From the IMG/VR virus record IMGVR_UViG_3300003322_000571, positions 124,001 to 188,000 of that record: a stretch of 64,000 nt of DNA, one strand, 5' to 3'. Shown here one piece after another: positions 8,476-16,278 of the stretch. The notes under the pieces are model-generated. The model had not been told where the DNA came from. It was given only the letters and a program-made list of their open reading frames with translations, and made no database searches. Positions within the stretch are counted from its first letter, which is position 1. Each line of letters opens with the position of its first letter. Both the position numbers and the translations under genes were made by a program. The DNA is from a virus.

Positions 8476-8891
8476 TGTACATCTCCGTATTTCCATTCAA
8501 GGTTAAACTTTGAAGCAATTACCTTTGCTTCAACCTTGAACCACTCAACGAAATTAAGGTGCGTTGCTCGTGCAGTATCGTCGTGAGCGGTTTGAAGTTG
8601 GTCGATCAACTCAAGAAACTTGTCAAGATGATCATTTAAACCGGGACCAAATTGACTGAGGTGTTGTCCTGAGATCACTTCCGATGCGGGTCGCCCTTCC
8701 ATCGATGGATCATACAGATCATCTTTAATCAACCACCCCGCAGCACACTTGTTGCCAGACAGGTCTCGATACCTGCACGAATACGTTGTAAGCCACTTAA
8801 TGTAGAGACCGCTTCCACACCCCTGCGCAATCAAGCTGCTGACAACATGATCAAACGCGTCCTGCAGATTATTGATGTCTTTCAGATCCAT
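8472..8891 (-). CDS. Tandem Cys family A, copy 3 (139 aa)
   Basis: The core reads CRYRDLSGNKCAAGWLIKDD. It is most similar to copy 2 (SSLIAQGCGS and TAHDDTARATHLNFVEWFKV). The start at 8891 follows SD GGAGGGA and overlaps the stop of copy 2. Confidence 0.83.
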   Translation of the reverse strand: MDLKDINNLQDAFDHVVSSLIAQGCGSGLYIKWLTTYSCRYRDLSGNKCAAGWLIKDDLYDPSMEGRPASEVISGQHLSQFGPGLNDHLDKFLELIDQLQTAHDDTARATHLNFVEWFKVEAKVIASKFNLEWKYGDVQ

Positions 8892-9310
8892 TAGGTCCCT
8901 CCAAATTTCCATTTAAGGTTAAACGCTGCGGCGATTTTCTCTGCCTTCAGCTTAAACCCTTCAACGAAATCAATGCACGTTGCACAAGCTGTATCATCGT
9001 GCGCATTCTGCAACCCTTCAATCATTCCATGAAACTGTTCATATTCAGGACGAATGTACGGATACAGCCGCTCCTTCCAGAATTGAGTCTTAATCAACGT
9101 GCAGAATGCTGCATCTCCCTCAAACCCCTCACTATATTGATTATCGGGGATCAACCATCCTGCTGCACACTTGTTGCCATTCGAATCACGGTAACGGCAA
9201 CTGACGTTACTTGATTCGATCATATCAAAACTACCTCGCCCCTGTGCAATCAGATTGCTGACAACATAGTCAAACGCATCCTGAGTGCAACGAATATCTT
9301 CCAACTTCAT
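8891..9310 (-). CDS. Tandem Cys family A, copy 2 (139 aa)
   Basis: The core reads CRYRDSNGNKCAAGWLIPDN, and the C-terminus NAHDDTACATCIDFVEGFKL closely matches copy 3, pointing to recent duplication. The ATG at 9310 shares its A with the stop of copy 1 (TGATG), and SD GGGAG lies in copy 1. Confidence 0.83.
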   Translation of the reverse strand: MKLEDIRCTQDAFDYVVSNLIAQGRGSFDMIESSNVSCRYRDSNGNKCAAGWLIPDNQYSEGFEGDAAFCTLIKTQFWKERLYPYIRPEYEQFHGMIEGLQNAHDDTACATCIDFVEGFKLKAEKIAAAFNLKWKFGGT

Positions 9311-9756
9311 CACATGCTCCCGAAATTCCAGTTCAAATTGTGCTGGTAAGCAACTCCGTACGCCTTGATACGGAACCTGTCAACGAACTCACTATCTGGA
9401 TACATCACCTCTTCTATGTCGTCACTGAACATATCTTGCTCACAAATCGCATAATCATGCGCATGCTGCAAATACTGAATCATATTGACAACATCATCAG
9501 TCAACCTGAAATCCGCTAGCCACAACTGCGAAATCGCATAGAAGTTCTTCCCTTCCATCTCTAGCACATAACGGTCTTCAGGAATCAAATGACCAGCCGC
9601 ACACTTTTCACCAGACGGCATCCAGTACCTACACGCAATCTTGCGGTAGTTGCCATCTAGCTTAATATATGACCCTTTCTCTTGCTTCAGTAAACACGCA
9701 ACAGAATAGTCAAATACGGCCTGCTTGCTCTGAAAATCAACGTTCCTCAGCCCCAT
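9310..9756 (-). CDS. Tandem Cys family A, copy 1 (148 aa)
   Basis: The core reads CRYWMPSGEKCAAGHLIPED, with the usual N-terminal helix (FDYSVACLLKQEKGS) and a C-terminal LQHAHDYA helix. It overlaps the 119-aa gene upstream by 20 nt. The family is common in phages, but no biochemical role is known to me. Confidence 0.82.
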   Translation of the reverse strand: MGLRNVDFQSKQAVFDYSVACLLKQEKGSYIKLDGNYRKIACRYWMPSGEKCAAGHLIPEDRYVLEMEGKNFYAISQLWLADFRLTDDVVNMIQYLQHAHDYAICEQDMFSDDIEEVMYPDSEFVDRFRIKAYGVAYQHNLNWNFGSM

Positions 9757-10096
9757 CAACTACCCCTGGCAACCGAATAACAACCAACGATTCCCGCCCG
9801 TAATGCCGATCAATCTTACTATGCGTCTGCGCCTGGAGCAACATCATCTCACTCATCCCGTAATACGCAGCATTCGCTTCCAGCTCAGCAAGATCATTGA
9901 TCACATCAATATCAAACGACAAGTCATACAAACACGACCCGTCACAATCACGCGAATGCGCAACAACATACAACCGCAACCCGCTACAGGTAACTTCAAC
10001 CAAAGCTCCTAGCGGAATGTCATGCACAACAGCAAGATTGTTCTGACGAACCGTCTTCCCGTTCGCCTCTACAACATCACCAACAATAACAGCCAT
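9737..10096 (-). CDS. Hypothetical protein, first gene of the leftward operon
   Basis: 119 residues. The N-terminal half is beta-rich with a small-barrel look (GALVEVTCSGLRLYVV) and contains DCDGSC; the C-terminal half is helical. It is the first minus-strand gene next to the large divergent intergenic region, so the leftward operon promoter should lie just right of 10096. Confidence 0.8.
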   Translation of the reverse strand: MAVIVGDVVEANGKTVRQNNLAVVHDIPLGALVEVTCSGLRLYVVAHSRDCDGSCLYDLSFDIDVINDLAELEANAAYYGMSEMMLLQAQTHSKIDRHYGRESLVVIRLPGVVDGAEER

Positions 10097-10376
10097 ATTT
10101 CGTCCCGTAAGTCAGTAATCACAGCAACGCCAAAATCCCCGCGAAGCAAGCAACTACAAACAAAAACATTTTTAGGTACGGCAACAATACCAGCAAGGTA
10201 CCTATTACCCGTAACAGGAACCGCAATCGTATCTAAACAGGTAAAAACCCACAACTAATCACCCTGCAGGGGATCATCACACACCACTACCTCCCCCGGG
10301 AAAGAAACACATACTTCCCGCTATATCCCATAGGGGAAAGCAACATAGATTACCTATAGAAGAGAACCACCCCAAC

Positions 10377-10406
10377 TACTAGTAACCTAGCGCTGCGCAC
10401 TAGTAA
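10377..10406 (+). repeat. 30-bp direct repeat, copy 1
   Basis: Identical to 10476-10505. Each unit is itself a dyad: TACTAGT at the left and ACTAGTA at the right, around a GCGCTGCGC core. It could be a protein-binding site in the divergent region. Confidence 0.8.
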
Positions 10407-10475
10407 ACCCCGCATCTTCGCAGGGAAAGAGCAATAAAACCTAACGGGGAGAACAGTACACCCCTATAGCAGAAG

Positions 10476-10505
10476 TACTAGTAACCTAGCGCTGCGCACT
10501 AGTAA
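10476..10505 (+). repeat. 30-bp direct repeat, copy 2
   Basis: An exact copy of 10377-10406, starting 99 bp further on. Confidence 0.8.
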
Positions 10506-10722
10506 CCACATGAGGCGAACGATAGGGGAGACGATGATTTCTCCCTAGAGAAACGATCACAGGGGATCGTTGTGCAGGGGCACAAAAGCACCCTCGTTGT
10601 GATATATTGCGCACTAACACGTGTCTTACGGACTTTTCTGCCGGGTTTACTAGTAGACAACAGTGTTTTATTCTGTCTAAACGCCGTTTTGGTTAATTTT
10701 CGTGCGTTTGTCTACTGTTCCT

Positions 10723-10738
10723 GTGGGGAATAATCTAC
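10723..10738 (+). repeat. GTGGGGAATAATCTAC box 1
   Basis: A 16-bp box repeated exactly at 10860-10875 (137 bp apart). Each copy lies near a TTCGTGCGT element. Confidence 0.6.
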
Positions 10739-10859
10739 GGTTAACCTAGTGTTTAGGTGAAGATTATTGCGTGCTACTGCGGTGAGCAGGAAATTTTCGT
10801 GCGTAAACAGCGTGAAATCCCCGGGGAGGAGCTAAACATTCCCATGTTAGCTATGTAAG

Positions 10860-10875
10860 GTGGGGAATAATCTAC
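10860..10875 (+). repeat. GTGGGGAATAATCTAC box 2
   Basis: The second exact copy of the 16-bp box. Confidence 0.6.
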
Positions 10876-11341
10876 TGCTCTATTCCCTATAGAAGGAAGA
10901 ATCGTGCGTTGACTGTCTTCTCCCTATAGGGGAGGTATAGACGGTCGCAGTGTATCTCTCCCCCTATAGGGAGAAGTAGACCAACCGTGGTGATTGGTCA
11001 ATATGCTAGTGTGGTGACTTTTATCAGGTGGCAGCAGATTAGTCTCGGTAGTTGGTTAGACCAGTCGAGATGCTAGGTTACTGTGGTGAGTAGCCAACTG
11101 ATGAAAGTGACCTATTAATAGGCATAGGCGATCGACCGGCGGACACCGTTAGGTGAAATCAATCGGTGTGCTCTGTTGACTTTGGAAGACCGTACGATTT
11201 GGTAGGGTATAGGTAGGAGGTTGCGATTATCTTACAGAGTGGGTGGAAGGTCAACAGGGCGGTGTTGTGGTTACTGCTCTGCTGCGATTGTTGCATAATA
11301 GCTGGTAGTTGTCTATGGGAGCTAGATGGGGAAGACACCTA

Positions 11342-11369
11342 TTGACTTTTTGTCGTAGGGAGTGATAAT
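11342..11369 (+). promoter_or_regulatory. Sigma70-type promoter toward the rightward genes
   Basis: -35 TTGACT, 16-nt spacer, -10 GATAAT. It could drive the first rightward gene at 11551 through a leader containing repeat unit A. Confidence 0.5.
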
Positions 11370-11404
11370 GAAGCGGGGTGGTGTGTGGCCGGTGTTTATA
11401 AAGT

Positions 11405-11490
11405 TGTTGTCCGCTCTCACCGTCCATCCCCAGGTGTGCCTGTTCGAACGCATGTGTGTATTATCGCTGTTTTAGGGTGAAAGTCAACGG
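11405..11490 (+). repeat. Three-copy intergenic repeat, unit A
   Basis: About 85 bp shared with 17969-18046 and 27365-27447. Common blocks are CGCTCTC, GTCCATCCC, TTCGAA or ATCGAA, CATG, a TAT-containing stretch and AAGTCAAC, with small indels between them. The indels break any shared reading frame, so it is not a conserved peptide. Confidence 0.7.
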
Positions 11491-11550
11491 GGCTGTTGAG
11501 TGAGTTGGGGTGCTTCTGCAATGTGTTGGTTTTATTGCAGGAGGTTGTTA

Positions 11551-11898
11551 ATGATTGTGACGAATGATGAGGGGTATTTGGTTGGTGATATTAAGGCTTC
11601 GATCGATTCGATTGTATCGTCTGTGCGTGGGAAGCCTGTAGTCGCTTCGTGGTTGGATAGTGTGTGGCCTGATGGGAAGCCGGTGACGTTTGCTGATTTT
11701 GATCCTGCTGTTGGTGATGTGCCGTGTTATCGGTATAGCGCTTGTATTGCAGGGGAGGGGTATGCTGCGTATGCGAAGCGGGTGGTAGAGGAGGTTAACG
11801 ATGTGCTCATTGTTGAGGACATTGTTACTGCGTCGCATGCTCGGCTGCATCCGTACAACGGTGGTTGGAAGTTGGAGTTGTATTTGCATCGCAAGTAA
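11551..11898 (+). CDS. Hypothetical protein, first gene of the rightward block
   Basis: 115 residues. The ATG at 11551 with SD CAGGAGG is preferred to upstream in-frame starts. Mixed alpha/beta composition; no family is recognised. Confidence 0.85.
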   Translation: MIVTNDEGYLVGDIKASIDSIVSSVRGKPVVASWLDSVWPDGKPVTFADFDPAVGDVPCYRYSACIAGEGYAAYAKRVVEEVNDVLIVEDIVTASHARLHPYNGGWKLELYLHRK

Positions 11899-11922
11899 TT
11901 GTACGCGTGTTGTCGATTCTGC

Positions 11923-11951
11923 TTGACTTTCTTGCCTGAAGTGAGTATCGT
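11923..11951 (+). promoter_or_regulatory. Sigma70-type promoter
   Basis: -35 TTGACT, 17-nt spacer, -10 TATCGT, upstream of the gene at 11984. Confidence 0.6.
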
Positions 11952-11983
11952 TGCCTTATTGTAATAGCTAGCGGGAGCTAGAG

Positions 11984-12331
11984 ATGAAGCTTGCACCGAA
12001 GGATCCGTACGCTGCGATGTTGTTTGCGACTGTGCCTGGATGTCAGAACATTCGTTCTCGGAAGCAGATGACGGCGCAGGAGCTGAAGGCTCTCAGTCAT
12101 GAGGAGATTCCTCAACACTGGAAGAGGATTCAGAAGCTGGAGAAGCAGCTGAGCTCGCGTCAGCGGAAGATCGTTGATCGTTTGCTGCATGTGTATGCGA
12201 ACAATCTCGGTGCTGCTGAGGAGCTGGGGTTGCCGAAGCGGATGCAGAAGTTTCTCGAGGCGCATATCAATGCGTACTACATCGAGATGGCGATCGATCA
12301 TGATCGTCTGATGCTTGCCAACATGTACTGA
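11984..12331 (+). CDS. Basic helical hypothetical protein
   Basis: 115 residues after SD CGGGAG. Residues 30-105 are predicted to be almost wholly helical and positively charged (HWKRIQKLEKQLSSRQRKI), so nucleic-acid contact is possible. No family is recognised. Confidence 0.85.
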   Translation: MKLAPKDPYAAMLFATVPGCQNIRSRKQMTAQELKALSHEEIPQHWKRIQKLEKQLSSRQRKIVDRLLHVYANNLGAAEELGLPKRMQKFLEAHINAYYIEMAIDHDRLMLANMY

Positions 12332-12338
12332 GGCAATC

Positions 12339-12536
12339 ATGGCACTCTCTGACGAACAGAAGACGCATATCGAGCAGGTCGTCACTTTGTTGAAGAGCGG
12401 CGAGCTGTCGTGGTATGACGTTGACATGGACGATATGTCTGACGACAAGCAGGCGTACTTCGATCAATTGCATGCGGTGTGGCAGGACGAAGCGATTCGT
12501 GGTCCTGCTTTTCTTGCAATGGTCAACAAGGGTTAA
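12339..12536 (+). CDS. Small acidic hypothetical protein
   Basis: 65 residues, acidic, starting 7 nt after the previous stop; the ATG with TGAGGC upstream is chosen over an earlier in-frame start inside the previous gene. Confidence 0.8.
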   Translation: MALSDEQKTHIEQVVTLLKSGELSWYDVDMDDMSDDKQAYFDQLHAVWQDEAIRGPAFLAMVNKG

Positions 12537-12538
12537 TC

Positions 12539-12895
12539 ATGGCAGTATTTCAAGTGCGGCCGTCTTCGCATGACGGCCTAACAGGTAACTGGTCGGATCT
12601 GACGATGATTGCTGAATCGTTGGACGACATCAAGGCAGCGGTGTGTGCTCACCCTCGGGATGAGGAAGCGTACCGTCGTTGTCCTGCGTATGAGATCGCT
12701 GAGATCGTTCGCGGCTGGATCGGTCAAGGACCGATGCGGAATGGCACTCCGTACGATACGTGGGATGAGATTGACTTTGGCTTCATGTCGCTTGAGCATG
12801 ATGTGCTGAAGATCAGCTACTACACTGGCGGTCGTGGCCGTGATCATGAGATCGTTGAGCGGCGTGGTTATATCACGTTCATGCCGGGGAACTGA
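12539..12895 (+). CDS. Hypothetical protein
   Basis: 118 residues. The ATG follows the previous TAA by 2 nt with SD AGGG inside the previous gene. Contains DDIKAAVCAHPRDEEAYRRC and a C-terminal beta region (LKISYYTGGRG). No family is recognised. Confidence 0.82.
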   Translation: MAVFQVRPSSHDGLTGNWSDLTMIAESLDDIKAAVCAHPRDEEAYRRCPAYEIAEIVRGWIGQGPMRNGTPYDTWDEIDFGFMSLEHDVLKISYYTGGRGRDHEIVERRGYITFMPGN

Positions 12896-12896
12896 T

Positions 12897-13175
12897 ATGT
12901 TCAAGTACACGTTCGATCCTGCATCGAAGTCCGCTCTCGATCATGAGAAGGCTTCGTACGTCGACGGTCCGTATCCGAAGGGTCGGAAGCCGTTCCCGGT
13001 TCGTCGTCTGCTTCAGCAGCAGATGGAGATCGCACATCGTCCTGGCGCTGATCGTATCTTGGACGCAGCGGTCAGCACTGTCTATTATTCCGACAAGAAA
13101 GTCAAGCATATTCCTGTGGAGGGCGTGCTGATTCCCGCGTTCGTTTTCAAGTGCGAGCCCGTTGCCAAGACGTGA
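12897..13175 (+). CDS. Basic hypothetical protein
   Basis: 92 residues, coupled to the previous gene (ATG one base after TGA). Rich in Lys, Arg and Pro; ends with a beta-rich segment. No family is recognised. Confidence 0.8.
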   Translation: MFKYTFDPASKSALDHEKASYVDGPYPKGRKPFPVRRLLQQQMEIAHRPGADRILDAAVSTVYYSDKKVKHIPVEGVLIPAFVFKCEPVAKT

Positions 13176-13190
13176 CAGCTCGTTGATACT
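13162..13190 (+). promoter_or_regulatory. Sigma70-type promoter
   Basis: -35 TTGCCA, 17-nt spacer, -10 GATACT. The -35 lies inside the end of the preceding gene. Drives the gene at 13219. Confidence 0.65.
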
Positions 13191-13218
13191 TGCCGTACTG
13201 AATTAATAGGAGCCAGCG

Positions 13219-13536
13219 ATGGACGTTCAACTGCATGACTGGGCGCACGCTTTCTTCGGTGTGCTCAAGCCGTTGCTGAAGCGTATCGACAAGACGGAGG
13301 ACGAAGCGATCTCTGATCTGATCTTCGGCGACGAAGGTCTGGTGATGCCGAAAGATGTCGTTGACATCTTCATTGTCCGCCTGGTCGACCAGAAGTTCGT
13401 CGAGTTTAATCCTGGAGATGAGACGGACCGTCGTGAGTACACCGATCCGTTGCATCCGCAACGTGGTCTGATGATCGTCGGACATCCGGAAGAGCCCGGT
13501 GTGTTCTGTGTGTCGTTCTTCAACTACGCACTGTGA
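13219..13536 (+). CDS. Acidic hypothetical protein
   Basis: 105 residues with SD AGGAG. An N-terminal amphipathic helix (DWAHAFFGVLKPLLKRI) is followed by a region reading like a winged-helix turn (MPKDVVDIFIVRLVDQKFVE), but the match is weak. The function is unknown. Confidence 0.82.
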   Translation: MDVQLHDWAHAFFGVLKPLLKRIDKTEDEAISDLIFGDEGLVMPKDVVDIFIVRLVDQKFVEFNPGDETDRREYTDPLHPQRGLMIVGHPEEPGVFCVSFFNYAL

Positions 13537-13546
13537 TGTGACCTAG

Positions 13547-13575
13547 TTGACGTTTGGCAAAGAAAGCTGGATACT
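13547..13575 (+). promoter_or_regulatory. Sigma70-type promoter
   Basis: -35 TTGACG, 17-nt spacer, -10 GATACT, followed by GGCTTCACTG. Drives the gene at 13606. AAGC/GCTT arms flank the -10. Confidence 0.75.
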
Positions 13576-13605
13576 GGCTTCACTGTCTAAACAAAGGAGT
13601 CCGAG

Positions 13606-14364
13606 ATGGACATCTCTCCGAAGCTGCACAAGATGAACATCAACCACCGGTCGGCGGCTGCTGCTGTGCAGCACACGCGAGATTGGATCGAGGGGATTGT
13701 GGACGGCGACATCGTCGTCAACAACAAGGTGATCGTCGATCCCGCACCTCCGAGCCGTGATGTGATCGCCAACGCGGTCTACTTCGTCAACCATCTGCTC
13801 AGCACCGAGCTGACCACGCAACAACTGGTCGAGCACTACGAGTTGCACAAGACGGAGTCGCGGGCGAAAGCCGATTCGTGGGCGATCACGTTCGCACAGG
13901 CGATCGTCGAGCAACTGGTCAAGGCTGACTGTGTGCTGCTCGCTGGTTCGACCGCTGATCTGATCAAGATGGCGTGGGAACGCGCAACGAAGTCGATCAC
14001 GTGCGCCCGCTATCCCGAAGTGTTCTCGAAGGCAGAAGTCGCTTCGACCACTGGCGGTGAAGTCAAGGCTGTTTCCGACATGGTCGATGTCAAGGTCGAA
14101 GTGAAGGCCGATGGCAAGATCAAGAAGGGCGGCAAGGAGCAGCTGGCGATCGCATTGTACCAGAAGTACGTCGCGTCGCTCAACGGTGCACCGTACGTCA
14201 ACCAGGACTTCATCAAGATCCTCGTCGAAGAGGCTGGCATGACCAAGCCGGGTGCAACGACGTACAACTACAACATGAAGAAGAAGTTCGGTGGTCAGAT
14301 CGAGAAGCGTGCGGACGCTGAGCCGGTTCGCATGCTGGCAGCGCCCAAGAAGAAGGCTGCTTGA
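13606..14364 (+). CDS. GAxTYY-module protein 1 (252 aa)
   Basis: A member of a four-gene family here (with 15552, 18899, 21971) sharing a ~50-residue C-terminal module: a helix, then EEAGMTKPGATTYNYNMKKK at ~205-224. The long N-terminal part is specific to this copy, with a helical half and a basic, Lys-rich linker. Codon use is GC-rich. I infer a DNA-binding or regulatory role because one paralogue carries a winged helix; this is not proven. Confidence 0.82.
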   Translation: MDISPKLHKMNINHRSAAAAVQHTRDWIEGIVDGDIVVNNKVIVDPAPPSRDVIANAVYFVNHLLSTELTTQQLVEHYELHKTESRAKADSWAITFAQAIVEQLVKADCVLLAGSTADLIKMAWERATKSITCARYPEVFSKAEVASTTGGEVKAVSDMVDVKVEVKADGKIKKGGKEQLAIALYQKYVASLNGAPYVNQDFIKILVEEAGMTKPGATTYNYNMKKKFGGQIEKRADAEPVRMLAAPKKKAA

Positions 14365-14368
14365 CCTG

Positions 14369-14397
14369 TTGATCAAAATGGTTAGTGAGGGGATGAT
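14369..14397 (+). promoter_or_regulatory. Sigma70-type promoter inside a 10-bp dyad
   Basis: -35 TTGATC, 17-nt spacer, -10 GATGAT. Perfect arms TGGTTAGTGA (14379-14388) and TCACTAACCA (14402-14411) flank the -10. Confidence 0.75.
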
Positions 14398-14433
14398 CTC
14401 TTCACTAACCAACTACATCTGTTAGGAGAGGTG

Positions 14434-14895
14434 ATGAAATATGTCGTCAGTGTCGCGATCAGCGACCAGATTCCTCATGTCAAGACCACTCTGGCGCGGT
14501 CGGGGATCATCGATGTTTCGTGCGAGCACCAGACCGCTAAGCGTGCAATGGATGATTTCGCCGCAGTGATGACGGCGATTGCTGATCATCCGGGTTCTGG
14601 TCCGTACTGGCAGGTCAACCCGATGCAAGTACTGGACGCGATCCTCAGTCCTCCGCAGGAGAACGAGCAATCGAACGTCAAGATCGAGTTCGAGGCACGT
14701 GACGCCAACGGTGGTCCCACGTTCTCGCTGATCACCGTGGCGCTGAAAAGCGAAGAAGGCGAGACGGCGAACACGACCAATTCGTGCATGCATGCGATGG
14801 CATGCAAGATGCTCGACGTGCTCGAAACCATGATCCACGGTGGTGACCTCCCGACTGAGGAAGCTTCGATCCCTGAAGGTGAAACGATTCACTGA
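14434..14895 (+). CDS. Hypothetical protein
   Basis: 153 residues with SD AGGAGAGG; a GTG directly before the ATG is an alternative start. GC-rich codon use like its upstream neighbour. The C-terminus is acidic. No family is recognised. Confidence 0.82.
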   Translation: MKYVVSVAISDQIPHVKTTLARSGIIDVSCEHQTAKRAMDDFAAVMTAIADHPGSGPYWQVNPMQVLDAILSPPQENEQSNVKIEFEARDANGGPTFSLITVALKSEEGETANTTNSCMHAMACKMLDVLETMIHGGDLPTEEASIPEGETIH

Positions 14896-14897
14896 TC

Positions 14898-15179
14898 ATG
14901 ATCAAGCTGACCGTTAAGGCAGACTACAAACACCGCCCTCCGGCGGTGTTTTTCGTTACCGGTTACATCGACATGGTGTTCGTGAGCTGGAAGATCCTGT
15001 GGGCACTTACACGGGCTGCTTCCAAGCAGAAAGCGAACATTGTACAGGAAGGTGAGAGCGAAAGCTACGGAGTGCACACACTTCACTTCGTACAAAAGGA
15101 CGGGAACAATTCAACTCCGTTCATTAGCATTGATTTCGAAGAAGTTGACGAGGTCCCCGACGGTTGGGAGCCCACGTAG
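14898..15179 (+). CDS. Small hypothetical protein containing a terminator-like hairpin
   Basis: 93 residues, starting 2 nt after the previous stop without a clear SD. A strong hairpin with a T-run (14928-14953) lies inside its first 20 codons, so the true start could be the ATG at 14973. Acidic C-terminus (FEEVDEVPDGWEP). Confidence 0.55.
   Translation: MIKLTVKADYKHRPPAVFFVTGYIDMVFVSWKILWALTRAASKQKANIVQEGESESYGVHTLHFVQKDGNNSTPFISIDFEEVDEVPDGWEPT
14928..14953 (+). terminator. Terminator-like hairpin inside a coding region
   Basis: Ten-bp stem AAACACCGCC/GGCGGTGTTT with loop CTCC followed by TT. It lies 33 nt after the gene ending at 14895, overlapping the start of the next ORF. Confidence 0.6.
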
Positions 15180-15195
15180 CACACAGCGCCCAGAC

Positions 15196-15226
15196 AAAAG
15201 CCCACCATTGTGTGGGCTTTTTCTTT
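15196..15226 (+). terminator. Rho-independent terminator
   Basis: Stem AAAGCCCAC/GTGGGCTTT with a T-rich tail, just after the gene ending at 15179. Confidence 0.85.
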
Positions 15227-15387
15227 TGCAGCTATACAAAAATGCTCCATTGGTTTGAATGCTTGCTCTGAAGACAAACGAGCAGAGACGGATGTCGTTT
15301 CTGCATGATAATGAAATTGTGTGAGCGCAGGAGTCGCTCGGGTCTGTGCGCGATAAGCGTGTCGTTAAGACGGTTTAAAGTGCTCTG

Positions 15388-15416
15388 TTGTCAAGACTCG
15401 ACAGATGACTGATAGT
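15388..15416 (+). promoter_or_regulatory. Sigma70-type promoter, distal of a tandem pair
   Basis: -35 TTGTCA, 17-nt spacer, -10 GATAGT. Confidence 0.65.
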
Positions 15417-15471
15417 TCACTCACTGGTTCGGAAACGCAACCGCAGGGACACAAGCAAGAAACTGCTCCTG

Positions 15472-15500
15472 TTGACAAGTTACCCTGAATCAGAGATAGT
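15472..15500 (+). promoter_or_regulatory. Sigma70-type promoter, proximal of a tandem pair
   Basis: -35 TTGACA, 17-nt spacer, -10 GATAGT. GTTAC occurs as a direct repeat around it. Confidence 0.7.
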
Positions 15501-15551
15501 TACCGCACTGAATCAAGTTTCTCTCAACCACCTGTAACAAGGAGTTTCATC

Positions 15552-16196
15552 ATGACCCAAGCCCAAGCCGCTCTGTCGTCCGCCATCGCCCTCCTGGCCA
15601 ACACCGATGCGTTCCGCCCCGTGGCGGCCGACGCCGGTGAAGTCAAGGCGCTCGTCGGCGACAAGATCGTGTTCCTGACCGCCGACAAGAAGGAATCCGA
15701 CGTCCTGACCGTCGTGATGGTCAAAAAGAAGGTGACCAACACCGTGTCCGACGTGAACGGCGAGAAGATGAGCGTGCCGATGACGCACTTCGGCGCCGAC
15801 GACATCGAGCTGGAAGACGGCACGTTCATCCGCCTGGTCAAGTCGGTGATCCCGCCGAAGCCGGGCAAGAAGGGCCGCGGCCGCGTCGAAGGCGCGCCGA
15901 CCAAGGCTGACATCTGCCGCGGCCTGTTCATCGCCGCCCCGGATGCGCCGAAGGCCGTGATGTGCAAGCTGTTCCAGTCGGAAGCCGGCTGCACCCGGAT
16001 GGGCGCGAACACGTACTTCCTGTCGATCGCCAAGGCCTACGCGGCCGGCAAGCTGAAGGACCTCGTTCTGGACGAAGGCGTCGTCGCCCTCGTGAAGAAG
16101 GCGATCGAGGCGGCGCGCGCCGAAGCGGAAGCCCAGGCGGCGGAAGCGTCGGCCGAGACCACGACCGAGCAGTCGACCGAAGAAGCCTCCGCCTGA
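15552..16196 (+). CDS. GAxTYY-module protein 2 (214 aa), GC-rich
   Basis: SD AAGGAG. The N-terminal ~105 residues are beta-rich, then a basic linker (PPKPGKKGRGR), then the family module ending SEAGCTRMGANTYFLSIAKA at ~142-161, and an Ala/Glu-rich acidic tail. Base composition is far more GC-rich than most genes here, with near-exclusive C or G third positions, suggesting high expression or a different history. Two tandem promoters precede it. Role inferred, not shown. Confidence 0.85.
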   Translation: MTQAQAALSSAIALLANTDAFRPVAADAGEVKALVGDKIVFLTADKKESDVLTVVMVKKKVTNTVSDVNGEKMSVPMTHFGADDIELEDGTFIRLVKSVIPPKPGKKGRGRVEGAPTKADICRGLFIAAPDAPKAVMCKLFQSEAGCTRMGANTYFLSIAKAYAAGKLKDLVLDEGVVALVKKAIEAARAEAEAQAAEASAETTTEQSTEEASA

Positions 16197-16222
16197 TCCT
16201 TGATCGGGTGAAGTGAGAGGGT

Positions 16223-16243
16223 AGGGGGCATAGCCCCCTTCCT
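16223..16243 (+). terminator. Terminator hairpin
   Basis: Stem GGGGGC/GCCCCC with loop ATA and a TTCCTT tail. Confidence 0.7.
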
Positions 16244-16266
16244 TCGTTGTGTGCATCCACCATTCT

Positions 16267-16278
16267 ACTAGTAAACAT
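16267..16278 (+). promoter_or_regulatory. ACTAGTAAACAT element abutting a start codon
   Basis: The same 12-mer occurs at 17314 and 25657. Here it directly precedes the ATG at 16279, leaving no SD. Confidence 0.45.

Larger units (their letters stand above)
10097..11550. other. Gene-free divergent control region, repeat-rich
   Basis: About 1.45 kb without a convincing gene, between the leftward and rightward transcription units. It holds a 30-bp direct repeat (two copies), ACTAGTAAAC elements in both orientations, two copies of a GTGGGGAATAATCTAC box, three of TTCGTGCGT, many CCCTATAG-like boxes (10329-10970), repeat unit A (11405-11490) and one likely promoter (11342). It may be an early control region or replication origin; nothing decides between these. 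Confidence 0.6.
15227..15551 (+). other. 325-nt leader region with tandem promoters
   Basis: No gene seen. It contains two consensus promoters about 84 nt apart, both reading toward the gene at 15552. The left half has no recognised element. Confidence 0.6.

Noticed and set aside
10069-10254. 61-codon minus-strand ORF at the edge of the control region
   Set aside because: No SD, overlaps the start of the 9737-10096 gene and lacks protein-like composition.
11370-11477. 35-codon frame from an ATG near 11370 over repeat unit A
   Set aside because: Frame not kept in units B and C because of indels; looks like chance.
15513-16256. 247-codon minus-strand ORF
   Set aside because: Antisense to the GC-rich 15552 gene; Arg/Gly/Leu composition typical of a shadow frame.
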